64,000 nucleotides of DNA from Photobacterium lipolyticum (GTDB taxonomy: Bacteria > Pseudomonadota > Gammaproteobacteria > Enterobacterales > Vibrionaceae), in NCBI RefSeq assembly GCF_003026475.1, contig NZ_PYMC01000012.1:1-64000 (forward strand). Reading direction: 5' to 3'. The notes beneath the pieces were generated by a model. That model was given only the letters and a program-made list of their open reading frames with translations, was not told the origin of the DNA and ran no database searches. Position 1 is the first letter of the stretch, and each line of letters starts with the position of its first letter. Positions 1 to 10,320 of the stretch are shown one piece after another. A program made the position numbers and the translations under genes.

Positions 1-25
1 GGCAAGCTTACATTCTTCGAAATAA

Positions 26-110
<85 letters not shown>

Positions 111-201
111 ACGGGGTGTATCTAATTGTTCGGCTTCGTTAGGCCGGAAAAACGTAATCTGTGGCAAGCCTGAGCTTTAATAAATCACGTTTTCGAAATA
201 A

Positions 202-286
<85 letters not shown>

Positions 287-386
287 ACAAGTGCGGAGCG
301 GATAATAACAAACATTTAGATGCTGTAAACCTTTTTCCTTTGAAATTATGTGCGCTTGCTGGAATTTTCATCATATCGAAGGTTCT

Positions 387-573
387 AGTAGCCTTTCTCA
401 TAAATTATGAATAGTTGAAACACCTAAACATGTCATCCCGGAATAGAGGAACGAGATATCAGGGATCCAGCTCTAGCTGTGCGCGCCTTAGATTCCGTAT
501 AAATTCGTACCTCACTTTACGGAATGACGACGTTTGGTGACTGAACGCGTCAAAACTTCTGTGATGAAGTATT
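387..573 (+). repeat. 187-bp dispersed element, copy A
   Basis: This is one of five near-identical elements in the window (others at 7230, 8774, 19849 and 53691). It contains two inverted-repeat hairpins: one with CCCGGA/TCCGGG-type arms (this copy has a change in the right arm) and one with ATTCCGTA and TTTACGGAAT arms. The right end carries ACTTC/GAAGT arms. The termini, AGTACT in good copies, are mutated here. It fills most of the gap between the tRNA genes and the efflux operon; I see no gene in 287-758. Confidence 0.85.
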
Positions 574-758
574 AGTAAGGTATTCACGCGATGGATTGAA
601 GAGGAATAATTAATCAGATGTTATTTAGAACTCCGCTTAACGTCATGTTGTTTCAGCTAGTTGTGAACGCTTTATTGCTTAACTTTACATTTCTTTACCC
701 TGTTTCAGCGTTGGTTCAGATATCATTGGATCAAGTTCAATTTAGTGGTTTTGTTATC

Positions 759-1874
759 ATGAAAAAAATGCTGGTTGCAGGTTTAGTCGCTGCGGCGTTA
801 TCCGGTGGCGGGTTCCTGTCTTTTATCGGAGGTTCGGGTTTTCAAAGCGAGGCGCAGGCAGCTGAAAAGCAGGCGAATCCACGGGCAAGTCGTGTTGTGG
901 CAGTGACAACAGGTGAAGTGACGTCACATCCTGTCGCGCAATCATTATCCCTGATCGGAAAATTAGTGGCACAGCGCTCGGTTAATGTTGCCACTGAGGT
1001 TGCGGCAAAAGTCGACAACATTGTTGTGGGGGCTAATAACCGGGTAGAGAAAGGCGAGCTGCTGGTGCAGTTAGATGATGCTAAAGCAGAGGCCGCTTTT
1101 GATGAAGCGCAAGCCTACTTAAATGATGAAAAACGTAAATACACCGAATATGAACGACTGGTAACGCGTGGCGCGATTACCCAGACCGAGCTGGATGCCC
1201 AGCAAACGAGTGTGAATATTGCGAAAGCCCGATTGAAAGCCGCGCAAGCCGAACTGCAAGATCACGCTATCCGCGCGCCATTTTCCGGTACCGTCGGGTT
1301 AATTGATTTCAGCCCTGGTCACATGGTGACTGTGGGAACCGAGCTGTTTACCCTCGATGATCTGTCAGGCATGCGGCTGGATATTCAGGTTCCTGAGCAG
1401 TACTTATCCTATCTGACGGTCGGTATGACCGTTAGCGCCACCAGTCAGGCCTGGAAAGGGCAGACATTCAGCGGTGAAATCAAAGCGATTGATTCTCGGG
1501 TGCAGACGGATTCCCTCAATATCAAAGTACGGGTGATGTTTGATAACGCAGACGGAAAATTAAAACCCGGCATGCTGATGGCGGCCAATATCGGTTTTGT
1601 TCCTCAGGAAGAAGCAATTATTCCGGTTCAGGCTCTGGAATATTCAGGAACTAAGCGATTCGTCTATTTAGTTGATGAGAAGGGCATTGCCCGGCGAACA
1701 GAAGTGGTGCTAGGTGCCCGAATAGATAATGAAGTGGTGATTGAATCAGGTATTGAAATCGGCGAACGCATTGTAGTGCAAGGTCTGGTCAATATGCGTG
1801 ATGGCTTGCAGGTGAATGATTTGACCGCCAACAAGCCCGGTAGCAAGACAAAAAAGTCGGAGGGTAATGCCTGA
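759..1874 (+). CDS. RND efflux periplasmic adaptor (membrane fusion protein)
   Basis: This is a HlyD/AcrA-type adaptor that bridges an inner-membrane RND pump to an outer-membrane channel. I place the start at the ATG at 759 because MKKMLVAGLVAAAL begins a clear signal sequence; an upstream start at 618 would only prepend an unlikely hydrophobic stretch. The 371-residue product has the usual order: lipoyl half-motif, alpha-helical hairpin (about residues 90-150, with a TRGAITQTELDA turn), second lipoyl half ending RAPFSGTVG, then beta-barrel and membrane-proximal domains. Its stop overlaps the pump gene start by one base (TGATG), so the two are translationally coupled. The substrate cannot be told from sequence. 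Confidence 0.93.
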   Translation: MKKMLVAGLVAAALSGGGFLSFIGGSGFQSEAQAAEKQANPRASRVVAVTTGEVTSHPVAQSLSLIGKLVAQRSVNVATEVAAKVDNIVVGANNRVEKGELLVQLDDAKAEAAFDEAQAYLNDEKRKYTEYERLVTRGAITQTELDAQQTSVNIAKARLKAAQAELQDHAIRAPFSGTVGLIDFSPGHMVTVGTELFTLDDLSGMRLDIQVPEQYLSYLTVGMTVSATSQAWKGQTFSGEIKAIDSRVQTDSLNIKVRVMFDNADGKLKPGMLMAANIGFVPQEEAIIPVQALEYSGTKRFVYLVDEKGIARRTEVVLGARIDNEVVIESGIEIGERIVVQGLVNMRDGLQVNDLTANKPGSKTKKSEGNA

Positions 1875-4800
1875 TGTGGTTATCTGATGTTTCCGTTAAG
1901 CGCCCGGTAGTGGCGATTGTACTCAGTTTGCTGTTATGTGTGTTCGGCTTTGTCTCGTTCACTAAACTGGCTGTACGTGAGATGCCGGACGTCGAAAATC
2001 CGGTCGTCAGTGTCAGAACAACCTATGAAGGGGCATCTGCCACCGTCATGGAAAGCCAGGTGACGACGCCGATTGAAGATGAGTTATCGGGGATCAGCGG
2101 TATCGATAACATTACCTCGGTCACGCGCAACGGCATGTCCCGGATCACCATTGAATTCAATATGGACTGGGATCTGACCGAGGGAGTCAGTGACGTGCGC
2201 GATGCGGTGGCCCGTGCCCAGCGTCGTCTGCCGGATGAAGCGAAAGATCCCGTGGTCTCGAAAGATAACGGTTCCGGTGAGCCTGCGGTCTATATCAACC
2301 TCTCATCTTCAGAGATGGACCGTACCCAGCTGACCGATTATGCCCAGCGGGTGCTGGAAGATCGCTTCAGCCTGATCAACGGCGTGAGCTCGGTCAACCT
2401 GACGGGCGCGCTCTATAAGGTGATGTATGTGAAGCTCAAGCCTGAGCTTATGGCCGGGCGTGGCGTGACCACCAGCGATATTGTTAACACCTTAAAAAAT
2501 GAAAACGTTGAATTGCCCGGCGGCGAAGTACGTAACGATACAACCGTGATGTCTGTACGTACCGCCCGCTTGTATCAAAGCCCCGTTGATTTTAACTATC
2601 TGGTGGTGCGCACAGCGGCTGACGGCTCGCCGGTGTACCTGAAAGATGTCGCCGATATTGCAATTGGGGCCGAGAATGAAAATTCCACCTTCAAAAGCGA
2701 TGGGGTCGTCAACCTCAGCTTGGGTATTGTCACCATGTCAGATGCCAACCCGCTGGATGTCTCGAAAGCTGTGCGTGCGGAAGTAGAGCGGATGCAAAAG
2801 TTCATTCCACAAGGCACCAGCCTGACCTTAGATTATGACTCGACCATCTTTATTGATCGCTCTATTGCCGAAGTCTACAGCACGCTATTGCTCACCGGTG
2901 CGTTGGTCATATTGGTGTTATACGTCTTTATCGGTCAGGCAAGGGCGACGTTGATCCCTGCCGTGACCGTGCCGGTATCATTGATATCAGCGTTTATCAT
3001 GGCTTACTTCTTTGGCTTTTCTATCAACCTGCTGACCCTGATGGCGTTGATTTTGTCTATCGGCCTGGTGGTCGATGATGCCATCGTGGTGGTTGAGAAT
3101 ATTTTCCATCATCTGGAAAAAGGTGAGTCGCCACTGCTGGCCGCTTATAAAGGCACCCGGGAAGTGGGCTTTGCCGTCGTGGCAACCACCGCGGTACTGG
3201 TAATGGTCTTCCTGCCGATTTCCTTTATGGAAGGCATGGTGGGTCGTCTGTTTACTGAATTTGCCGTATTGCTTGCCATGGCGGTGATTTTCTCCTCGCT
3301 AGTCGCGCTGACATTAACCCCGGTGCTGGGCAGCAAGATGCTGAAAGCGAATGTAAAACCGGGCAAATTCAATCTGTGGATTGAGAGCCGGTTTGCTAAG
3401 TTAGAATGCATGTACCGCTCAGTGGTGACAGCTGCTGTGGAGCGTCGCTTCATTGCCCCGGTCGTCGTGGCGGGCTGTATCGCTGCGAGCTACGGATTGA
3501 TGCAGGTTGTGCCTGCGCAATTGGTTCCGCAGGAAGATCGCGGGGTGTTGTTTGCCTTTGTTAAAGGTGCCGAGGGGACCAGTTATAACCGCATGGTCGG
3601 CAACATGGATGAAGTAGAAAGCCGGTTGTTGCCAATGCTCGGACAAGGTGTGGTTAAATCGGTCAGCTTGCAAGCGCCTGCTTTTGGTGGTCGTGCCGGC
3701 GATCAGACCGGTTTTGTGATTATCCAGCTGGAAGATTGGGAAGACCGCAGCGTCAACGCTCAGCAGGCCTTAGGTATGGTCAGTAAAGCATTGCAGGGTA
3801 TTCCAGATGTTTGGGTCAGACCGATGATGCCGGGTTTCCGTGGCGGATCGTCAGAGCCCGTGCAGTTTGTACTGGGAGGCTCAGATTACGATGAGCTGTT
3901 CAAGTGGGCGACTCAGCTGCAGGAAATCGCAGAAAACAGCCCGATGCTGGAAGGCATCGATCTTGACTACGCAGAAACCACCCCGGAGCTGGTAGTAACG
4001 GTAAACCGTCAGCGTGCTGCTGAGCTCGGTATTCCGGTTGCCGACATTGCAGAAACACTGGAAATTATGCTTGGCGGCCGCAGCGAAACGACGTTCGTTG
4101 AACGTGGCGAAGAATATGACGTGTACTTACGCGGTGACGAGAACAGCTTCAACAGTTCGGCCGATCTGAGCCAGATCTACCTGCGAGCGAAAAATGGCCA
4201 GCTGATCACGCTCGATACGGTGGCTGATATTGAAGAAGTGGCTTCACCGCAGAAGCTGAGCCATACCGAGAAGCAGAAGTCGATCACCTTGAAAGGCAAC
4301 CTCGGCGCCGGTTATACCCTGGGTGATGCGTTGGATTTCCTTGATGAGCAAGCCATTGAGATGCTGCCAAGCGATATCACCATCAATTATTCCGGCGAAT
4401 CGAAAGATTTTCGCGAAAATCAGAGTGACATCTTCCTGGTCTTCGGGCTGGCGCTGCTGGTGGCCTATCTGGTACTGGCTGCCCAGTTTGAAAGCTTCAT
4501 TAACCCGCTGGTGGTGATGCTGACGGTACCCATGGGTATTTTTGGTGGCATGGGCGGTTTGTGGCTGATGGGGCAGGGGCTGAATATCTACAGCCAAATC
4601 GGGATGATCATGCTGATTGGTATGGTAACCAAAAATGGGATCCTGATTGTCGAGTTTGCCAACCAGCTACGCGATAAAGATGTCGAGTTTGAACAGGCAA
4701 TCATTGACGCCTCGGTGCGCCGTTTGCGTCCGATCCTGATGACGGCTTTTACCACCCTGTTCGGTGCTATTCCGCTGATCTTCTCAAGTGGCGCCGGCTC

Positions 4801-4999
4801 TGAGAGTCGTCTTGCCGTGGGTACAGTGGTGTTCTTCGGTATGGCCTTTGCAACTTTGGTGACCCTGCTGGTGATCCCGGCGATGTACCGCCTGTTGTCT
4901 GGCAAGACGACCTCGCCGGGCCACGTCGCCGCGCAGCTGGAAAAAGCTATGCAGCATGACTATATAGGGAGAGCGTCCCACGGCGAATTACCGAGGTAA
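1874..4999 (+). CDS. RND multidrug efflux permease (HAE1 family)
   Basis: This proton-driven inner-membrane pump has 1041 residues, the normal size for the AcrB/MexB class. TM1 lies at about residues 10-30 and is followed by a large periplasmic porter domain. TM4 carries the proton-relay pair in GLVVDDAIVVVEN (near residue 400), and the relay lysine is present in MVTKNGILIVEFAN. The duplicated TM-periplasmic-TM layout is complete and uninterrupted. It is coupled to the adaptor gene upstream. No outer-membrane channel gene follows, so a TolC-like protein encoded elsewhere is presumably used. A bidirectional terminator ends the operon. It most resembles Vibrio Vex/Vme-type pumps, but I cannot assign a specific name. 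Confidence 0.93.
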   Translation: MWLSDVSVKRPVVAIVLSLLLCVFGFVSFTKLAVREMPDVENPVVSVRTTYEGASATVMESQVTTPIEDELSGISGIDNITSVTRNGMSRITIEFNMDWDLTEGVSDVRDAVARAQRRLPDEAKDPVVSKDNGSGEPAVYINLSSSEMDRTQLTDYAQRVLEDRFSLINGVSSVNLTGALYKVMYVKLKPELMAGRGVTTSDIVNTLKNENVELPGGEVRNDTTVMSVRTARLYQSPVDFNYLVVRTAADGSPVYLKDVADIAIGAENENSTFKSDGVVNLSLGIVTMSDANPLDVSKAVRAEVERMQKFIPQGTSLTLDYDSTIFIDRSIAEVYSTLLLTGALVILVLYVFIGQARATLIPAVTVPVSLISAFIMAYFFGFSINLLTLMALILSIGLVVDDAIVVVENIFHHLEKGESPLLAAYKGTREVGFAVVATTAVLVMVFLPISFMEGMVGRLFTEFAVLLAMAVIFSSLVALTLTPVLGSKMLKANVKPGKFNLWIESRFAKLECMYRSVVTAAVERRFIAPVVVAGCIAASYGLMQVVPAQLVPQEDRGVLFAFVKGAEGTSYNRMVGNMDEVESRLLPMLGQGVVKSVSLQAPAFGGRAGDQTGFVIIQLEDWEDRSVNAQQALGMVSKALQGIPDVWVRPMMPGFRGGSSEPVQFVLGGSDYDELFKWATQLQEIAENSPMLEGIDLDYAETTPELVVTVNRQRAAELGIPVADIAETLEIMLGGRSETTFVERGEEYDVYLRGDENSFNSSADLSQIYLRAKNGQLITLDTVADIEEVASPQKLSHTEKQKSITLKGNLGAGYTLGDALDFLDEQAIEMLPSDITINYSGESKDFRENQSDIFLVFGLALLVAYLVLAAQFESFINPLVVMLTVPMGIFGGMGGLWLMGQGLNIYSQIGMIMLIGMVTKNGILIVEFANQLRDKDVEFEQAIIDASVRRLRPILMTAFTTLFGAIPLIFSSGAGSESRLAVGTVVFFGMAFATLVTLLVIPAMYRLLSGKTTSPGHVAAQLEKAMQHDYIGRASHGELPR

Positions 5000-5022
5000 T
5001 AGCTCGTTTTTGTTATAGCAGT

Positions 5023-5053
5023 AAAAGCCGTCATCTCTGGGCGGCTTTTGTTT
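5023..5053. terminator. Bidirectional intrinsic terminator
   Basis: AAAAGCCG (5023-5030) pairs with CGGCTTTT (5042-5049). T-rich flanks on both strands serve both the efflux operon and the convergent outer-membrane protein gene. Confidence 0.8.
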
Positions 5054-5064
5054 ATATCGACCAA

Positions 5065-5724
5065 TCAGAAACGATAGCCAAAAGAGACCTGAACGCCCTG
5101 AAAATCACCTGCATCGAGCATGTTATCCAGCGAGTAATCGTAGACGGCGGTGATATATTCTCCGCGTAGCATATACTGTTTACCAAAATTCCATTGTAAA
5201 CCCAGGCCCGCATCGATAATGCCACCGGTATCGTCTTCCAAATTAATCCGGGCATCACTGATCGTTGTTTCGTAGTGTTGCTTGATTATCACGGCGGCAG
5301 CAGAGAGACGGGCAAAAAGCTTGATGCCGCTACTGCCCAGTTCTCCGGTGGACGGGATCACAGAGATACCGATCTGGTGAAAATCGATGCTTTGGTTGTT
5401 TAAGAATGAGCCGCCGGCAGGATAATTATATTCAGTCGATGAATAGCGGTAGAAGCCTTCCAGCGCCACATAGTCATTAAAATCCCGACCGACGCCGACA
5501 GCGAAACTCGATTTTTTTTCTTCATCCAGGCTTGAAAGGCTACTCGGTGACGGATTGGCATCGGCTTCAAAACCGACTAGCCCGGCACCAAGATAAAGAT
5601 AATATTCAGGGTTATCTGTCTTGATGAGTGGCGATACACGGTTGTTGTTGGAGTCAGTGTTGTTGGCAAATGCCGGGCAGGCAGCCAAGCATAGTGAGGC
5701 TGCGATGACGGTGTGTTTGAACAT
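5065..5724 (-). CDS. Outer-membrane beta-barrel protein (OmpA/opacity-like fold)
   Basis: The product, about 219 residues, starts with a signal peptide (MFKHTVIAASLCLAACPAFA) cut before ANN. Alternating hydrophobic strands follow (YYLYLGAGLVGFEA, VALEGFYRY, IIDAGLGLQWNF, YMLRGEYI) and the chain ends in aromatic VSFGYRF, the C-terminal Phe signature read by the BAM complex. This resembles small eight-stranded porin-like barrels. An in-frame ATG at 5742 is an alternative start that would lengthen the n-region by six residues. It is transcribed alone, convergent with the efflux operon. The function is unknown. Confidence 0.75.
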   Translation of the reverse strand: MFKHTVIAASLCLAACPAFANNTDSNNNRVSPLIKTDNPEYYLYLGAGLVGFEADANPSPSSLSSLDEEKKSSFAVGVGRDFNDYVALEGFYRYSSTEYNYPAGGSFLNNQSIDFHQIGISVIPSTGELGSSGIKLFARLSAAAVIIKQHYETTISDARINLEDDTGGIIDAGLGLQWNFGKQYMLRGEYITAVYDYSLDNMLDAGDFQGVQVSFGYRF

Positions 5725-6000
5725 GAGAATAGTCCATTTCATCAATTCCGTTAATTGATGGAATTATTATTAATATCAGTGGCTTATTTTATATTGTATT
5801 CAAGGGGCGGCACAATGTATCTTCTCGTCAGCCGGTAATTTTGAGACCCAGAATCGTCGGGTATGAAAATTTGCATGATACTTTCGACCAGAATTAGGTA
5901 AAATCACTGGTTGTATGTCTGTTTATTGCTTGAGAATAGACAGTCAGTAAATTTGATAGCCCTTGATCGCGTTGCGAAACGCTCATTAAAGAAGAAACCC

Positions 6001-7161
6001 ATGTCACAGAATCAGTCTGAAAACCACGCTTTGTCTGAAAAACAGGATAAACCGGTCCGATTAAATAAATTTATCAGTGATACAGGCTTTTGCTCACGCC
6101 GTGAGGCGGACAAGCTTATTGATCAAGGACGAGTCACCATTAATGGCCTGTCACCTGAAATGGGCACCAAAGTGCTGCCAGGTGACGAAGTGCTGGTGGA
6201 CGATAAGCCGCTGCGGGCCAAAGAAAAGCCAATCTACATTGCGTTGAATAAGCCGACAGGTATTACGTGTACCACTGAACGCCATATCGAAGATAACATC
6301 GTTGATTTTATCGGTCATCGTAAACGTATTTTCCCGATTGGTCGATTAGATAAGCCGTCTGACGGTTTGATTTTCCTGACTAATGACGGTGATATCGTAA
6401 ACAAAATTCTTCGTGCCGGTAACTCGCATGAAAAAGAGTATGTGGTGCGTGTCGATAAGCCGATCACTCAAGAGTTTTTAGACAAAATGGCGTCAGGGGT
6501 GGAAATCTTAGACACCGTGACCTTGCCGTGTAAAGTGAGCAAAGAAACTAACTTCTCATTCCGTATCGTGCTGACACAGGGCTTAAACCGCCAGATCCGC
6601 CGTATGTGTGAAGCGTTAGGTTATGACGTGTATAAGCTGCGTCGTGTTCGCATCATGAACATCACCATCGATGGCCTGCCTAATGGTAAGTGGCGTTATC
6701 TGACCGATGATGAAATTGCAGATATTAACCGTCTGATCGCTCAATCAAGCGGTACCGAAGAAGCGTCGAAGGTGGATAGCAATGGCAAGGCGATTGCTAA
6801 AGCAACCGACGCCAAGTTGTTTGATAGTCGCCTGCAAGAAGCGGGTGAGCGCCATACCTCTGCACGTAATCAAGATCCTTCACGCCCGCGCAGCGCCCGC
6901 AATGGCGAAGTGAAGTACAAAACCTACAAAGGCAAGGGCGAGAGTCAATCTCGTCGCTCGAATGAACGTGACGGTAAGCATGGAGACTCCCGCAATAGCA
7001 GCACTGATAGCCGCCGTGGTCGTCCAAATCGTTCTGACAATCAAAACAGCGACCGTCAGGCTCCTCGTGATAACCAATCTCCTCGAGATAAGAAAGCTTC
7101 GCGAGATACTAAGCCAAGCCAAAGCGGTATCAAGAAGTGGCGTTCGAAAAGCGAGAGATAG
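6001..7161 (+). CDS. rluF: 23S rRNA pseudouridine synthase RluF
   Basis: An RsuA/RluB/E/F-family enzyme that isomerises uridine in 23S rRNA (U2604 in E. coli). An N-terminal S4 RNA-binding domain ([19 protein letters not shown], about residues 18-75) precedes the catalytic core with the motif [10 protein letters not shown], where the Asp is catalytic. [13 protein letters not shown] is also as in E. coli RluF. The start at 6001 fits the family N-terminus and has an AAGAAG-like site; the frame is open upstream from 5911. The protein is about 100 residues longer than E. coli RluF because of a low-complexity basic tail rich in R, S, N, D and Q (from about residue 260), likely disordered and RNA-binding. 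Confidence 0.93.
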   Translation: MSQNQSENHALSEKQDKPVRLNKFISDTGFCSRREADKLIDQGRVTINGLSPEMGTKVLPGDEVLVDDKPLRAKEKPIYIALNKPTGITCTTERHIEDNIVDFIGHRKRIFPIGRLDKPSDGLIFLTNDGDIVNKILRAGNSHEKEYVVRVDKPITQEFLDKMASGVEILDTVTLPCKVSKETNFSFRIVLTQGLNRQIRRMCEALGYDVYKLRRVRIMNITIDGLPNGKWRYLTDDEIADINRLIAQSSGTEEASKVDSNGKAIAKATDAKLFDSRLQEAGERHTSARNQDPSRPRSARNGEVKYKTYKGKGESQSRRSNERDGKHGDSRNSSTDSRRGRPNRSDNQNSDRQAPRDNQSPRDKKASRDTKPSQSGIKKWRSKSER

Positions 7162-7170
7162 GAATAAGAA

Positions 7171-7229
7171 GCGAGGATTTAGAAGCAAGGATCCAGAGGC
7201 GAGATCCTAGAATCGAGAACCGATGATCT
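7171..7229. repeat. Heptamer array, left flank of element B
   Basis: Starting ten bases after the rluF stop, units such as CGAGGAT, TTAGAAG, CGAGATC, CTAGAAT and CGAGAAC follow each other every 7 bp and run into the AGTACT end of element B. All clear units here are of the CGAG orientation. Confidence 0.7.
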
Positions 7230-7416
7230 AGTACTTCATCACAGAAGTTTTGACGAGGTTCGTTGCCAAATGTCGTCATTCCGTAAAGTGAGGAACGAAC
7301 TTATACGGAATCTAAGGCGCACACGGTTAGAACTGGATCCCGGATATCTCGTTCTTCAATTCCGGGATGACATGTTTAGGCGCTTTCACTATTCATAATT
7401 TATGTGAAAGAGTACT
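7230..7416 (-). repeat. 187-bp dispersed element, copy B
   Basis: An exact-length (187 bp) copy in the opposite orientation to copy A, with intact AGTACT at both ends. The two internal hairpins are present (ATTCCGTA arm near 7275 and CCCGGAT arm near 7330). It lies between rluF and manA inside heptamer-type sequence. Confidence 0.88.
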
Positions 7417-7500
7417 GGGATCTAGGATTTAGAAGCAAGCATCTAGAGGCGAGAATCGAGAAGCGGAATCCTTGGATCTCGCTTCTCGAGACTCGTCTTT
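7417..7500. repeat. Heptamer array, right flank of element B, with hairpin
   Basis: 7-bp units continue after the element (GCATCTA, GAGGCGA, GAATCGA), then switch to the CTCG orientation. The switch forms a perfect 10-bp stem, TCGAGAAGCG (7456-7465) with CGCTTCTCGA (7480-7489), just upstream of manA. Confidence 0.7.
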
Positions 7501-7524
7501 ATTATCACCAAGATAAAAGGTTTA

Positions 7525-8733
7525 ATGAAAATGACAGATTTGGTCGGCCCTGTATTTTTTAAAATGCGTAACGTAATACAGGATTATGCCTGGGGCAGCG
7601 TCACTTCTATTCAGACTCTGTTTGGTATCGAAAACCCACAGGCTAAGCCGCAAGCTGAGATCTGGATGGGCGCCCATTCTAATGGTTGTTCAGAAATTGA
7701 AGTCGCAGATGAGCCGACATTGCTGTCGGATTTTATTGCGACTAACCCGGATGCCATTTTAGGGGCGGATACTCAGATTCAGTTCGGTGAATTGCCGTAC
7801 TTGTTTAAAGTGCTGGCGGCAGAAAAAGCCCTGTCGATCCAGGTGCACCCAAGTAAAGCGCAGGCAGAAGTGGGTTTTGCCCAAGAAGAGCAGGCGGGCA
7901 TTGCTCATAATGCCGGTCACCGCAATTACAAAGATCCTAACCACAAGCCGGAGTTGGTGTTTGCACTGACGGCTTATCAGGCCATGAACGGTTTCCGTGA
8001 TATCGCTGATATCGTGGCACAGTTCGAGCAGTTAAATATTGCACAAATAAATGGTTTGGTTTCGGCACTGGCTGGTGAGCAGAACGAAGCCGGGCTGCGT
8101 GCATTTTTCCAGGCGATGTTGTCACTGGACGGTGAAATAAAAGAAACGGCCGTTAACTCGCTGATGGCTTATGCCAATGAGCAGCATGACGACGCGCTAT
8201 TTGCCCTTATCGTCGATCTGGCCGAACAATACCCCGGTGATATTGGTTTGTTTGTTCCGCTGATGCTCAATGTGCTGACCTTGCAGCCGGGCGAAGCTAT
8301 GTTCCTTGATGCATGTACACCGCACGCCTACATCAAAGGTACCGGGCTGGAAATCATGGCAAACTCCGATAACGTGCTGCGTGCCGGCCTAACGCCCAAA
8401 CACATGGATGTCGAAGAGCTGGTGGCGAATACCTTATTTGTCGCTAAACCTGCCGATACGCTGCTAATGGAACCAACAGTGAGCGAAGGTGGCGAACACT
8501 ACGCGATACCCGTTCCGGACTTTAAATTCAGTGTCTATAAGAACGTTACTTCAGCACTGACATTGCACAATACCAGTGCCGAAATCTTGTTTGCTGTCGA
8601 TGCGCCGCTGACGCTGGCTCATGAAAATGGCGAAAGCGTTACGGTTGGTAAAGGTGAGTCGGTATTTGTGCCAGCTTATGCGAATGCATATCAAGTCAGC
8701 GGTGAAGGCCGCTTTGCCCGCGCGTATAACTGA
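7525..8733 (+). CDS. manA: Mannose-6-phosphate isomerase, class I
   Basis: Interconverts fructose-6-P and mannose-6-P in the cytoplasm, so it feeds the GDP-mannose route used by the polysaccharide island 20 kb downstream. The 402-residue product is a type I zinc isomerase: IQDYAWGS near the N-terminus, QVHPSK (Zn-binding Gln and His), the Glu of KPELVFAL, and TPHAYIKGTGLEIMANSDN carrying the fourth ligand and catalytic residues. AAAAGG lies just ahead of the ATG. Repeats isolate it on both sides, so it is a single-gene unit. Confidence 0.95.
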   Translation: MKMTDLVGPVFFKMRNVIQDYAWGSVTSIQTLFGIENPQAKPQAEIWMGAHSNGCSEIEVADEPTLLSDFIATNPDAILGADTQIQFGELPYLFKVLAAEKALSIQVHPSKAQAEVGFAQEEQAGIAHNAGHRNYKDPNHKPELVFALTAYQAMNGFRDIADIVAQFEQLNIAQINGLVSALAGEQNEAGLRAFFQAMLSLDGEIKETAVNSLMAYANEQHDDALFALIVDLAEQYPGDIGLFVPLMLNVLTLQPGEAMFLDACTPHAYIKGTGLEIMANSDNVLRAGLTPKHMDVEELVANTLFVAKPADTLLMEPTVSEGGEHYAIPVPDFKFSVYKNVTSALTLHNTSAEILFAVDAPLTLAHENGESVTVGKGESVFVPAYANAYQVSGEGRFARAYN

Positions 8734-8737
8734 AGAT

Positions 8738-8773
8738 TAGTATCTAGTATTGAGTATCGAGTACTGAGTATTG
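8738..8773. repeat. Heptamer array, left flank of element C
   Basis: Units of the type GAGTATT, GAGTATC and GAGTACT begin a few bases after the manA stop and run into the AGTACT end of element C. Confidence 0.7.
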
Positions 8774-8960
8774 AGTACTCTTTCAAATAAATTATCAATA
8801 GTTGAAGCATCTAAACATGTCATCCCGGAATCGAGGAACGAGATATCCGGGATCCAGCTCTAACCGTGTGCGCCATAGATTCTGTATAAGTTCGTTCCCC
8901 ACTTTACGGAATGACGATGTTTGGTTGCTGAACTGGTCAAAACTTCTTTGATGAAGTACT
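8774..8960 (+). repeat. 187-bp dispersed element, copy C
   Basis: An exact 187-bp copy, same orientation as copy A, with AGTACT at both ends (8774-8779 and 8955-8960). Both internal hairpins are kept (CCCGGAAT/ATATCCGGG and ATTCTGTA/TTTACGGAAT). Confidence 0.88.
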
Positions 8961-9020
<60 letters not shown>

Positions 9021-9226
9021 GTATACATGATATTGGATAGTTGCTCCATTCACTTCTTACTTCTTACCTCACGTCTCGAAACTCTCAACTCGGATCTTTC
9101 TTTTCTAATCTCTCTTCTCGAAACTCGTTTCTATCTCCTCTTGCATTCCGTCTGCTGAATTTGCACTATGTAGTGACTGACAAAATTAATGAATAATGAA
9201 ATTCGGACGAATAGACAGAGGAAGTA

Positions 9227-10312
9227 ATGGCAGGCAATACGATTGGACAACTATTTCGCGTCACCACCTTTGGTGAAAGCCATGGTCTGGCATTAGGCTG
9301 TATTATTGATGGCTGCCCTCCGGGTCTGGCATTGACCGAAGCAGACATGCAGCACGATCTTGATCGTCGTCGTCCGGGAACATCTAAGTATACGACACAG
9401 CGTCGTGAAGCGGATGAAGTGAAAATCCTTTCCGGGGTATTTGAAGGCCAGACGACAGGTACGTCTATTGGCCTGTTGATTGAAAATACCGACCAGCGTT
9501 CAACAGACTATTCCAACATCCAGGATCTGTTTCGCCCGGGCCATGCCGATTATACCTACCACCAGAAATACGGGGTACGTGATTACCGTGGCGGTGGCCG
9601 CTCTTCTGCCCGTGAAACGGCGATGCGTGTCGCTGCCGGTGCGGTAGCAAAGAAATACTTAAAGCAGCTGCATGGCATTGAAGTACGCGCTTACCTGTCG
9701 CAGATGGGCGATGTGAAAATCGATAAAGTCGATTGGGATCAGATCGCTCAGAATGCGTTCTTCTGTCCGGACGCTGATAAAGTCGATGCATTCGACGAGC
9801 TGATCCGTAAGCTGAAAAAAGAAGGCGATTCCATTGGTGCAAAACTGACGGTGGTTGCCAGCAATGTTCCGGTTGGTTTAGGCGAACCCGTTTTTGACCG
9901 TCTGGATGCTGATGTTGCCCACTCATTAATGAGCATCAATGCAGTGAAGGGGGTCGAAATTGGCGATGGTTTTGAGGTGGTTGAGCAACGTGGCAGCCAG
10001 CACCGTGATGAAATGACCTTGCAGGGGTTTAAAACCAACCATGCAGGTGGCATTTTAGGCGGGATTTCATCGGGTCAGGATATTGTTGCCCATATTGCGC
10101 TGAAGCCGACATCGAGCATTACCGTACCGGGCGAGACAATCACCAAGCAAGGCGAGTCAGCAGAAGTGATCACCAAAGGTCGTCACGACCCATGTGTGGG
10201 GATCCGCGCGGTGCCAATTGCAGAAGCAATGCTGGCGATCACCTTGATGGATCACCTGCTTCGCCACCGCGGCCAGAATGCAGGTGTCGTGACAGAGACG
10301 CCGAAGATATAA
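9227..10312 (+). CDS. aroC: Chorismate synthase
   Basis: Catalyses the last shikimate-pathway step, converting EPSP to chorismate with reduced FMN. The 361-residue product is full length. The three family signatures are visible: [18 protein letters not shown] (residues 16-33), the [19 protein letters not shown] loop (about 125-143) and [17 protein letters not shown] near the C-terminus. The start has a strong AGAGGAAG site at the correct spacing. In E. coli aroC lies in the same neighbourhood as yfcL, mnmC and fabB, which also occur in this window. Confidence 0.97.
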   Translation: MAGNTIGQLFRVTTFGESHGLALGCIIDGCPPGLALTEADMQHDLDRRRPGTSKYTTQRREADEVKILSGVFEGQTTGTSIGLLIENTDQRSTDYSNIQDLFRPGHADYTYHQKYGVRDYRGGGRSSARETAMRVAAGAVAKKYLKQLHGIEVRAYLSQMGDVKIDKVDWDQIAQNAFFCPDADKVDAFDELIRKLKKEGDSIGAKLTVVASNVPVGLGEPVFDRLDADVAHSLMSINAVKGVEIGDGFEVVEQRGSQHRDEMTLQGFKTNHAGGILGGISSGQDIVAHIALKPTSSITVPGETITKQGESAEVITKGRHDPCVGIRAVPIAEAMLAITLMDHLLRHRGQNAGVVTETPKI

Positions 10313-10320
10313 TTTAAAGG

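Noticed and set aside
387-573. Integron attC site or ERIC element
   Set aside because: Neither the attC core-site pattern nor the ERIC consensus as I know it is present; length and AGTACT ends define a different family.
618-758. Upstream extension of the efflux adaptor reading frame
   Set aside because: The extension lacks a ribosome-binding site and would precede a clear signal peptide that starts at 759.
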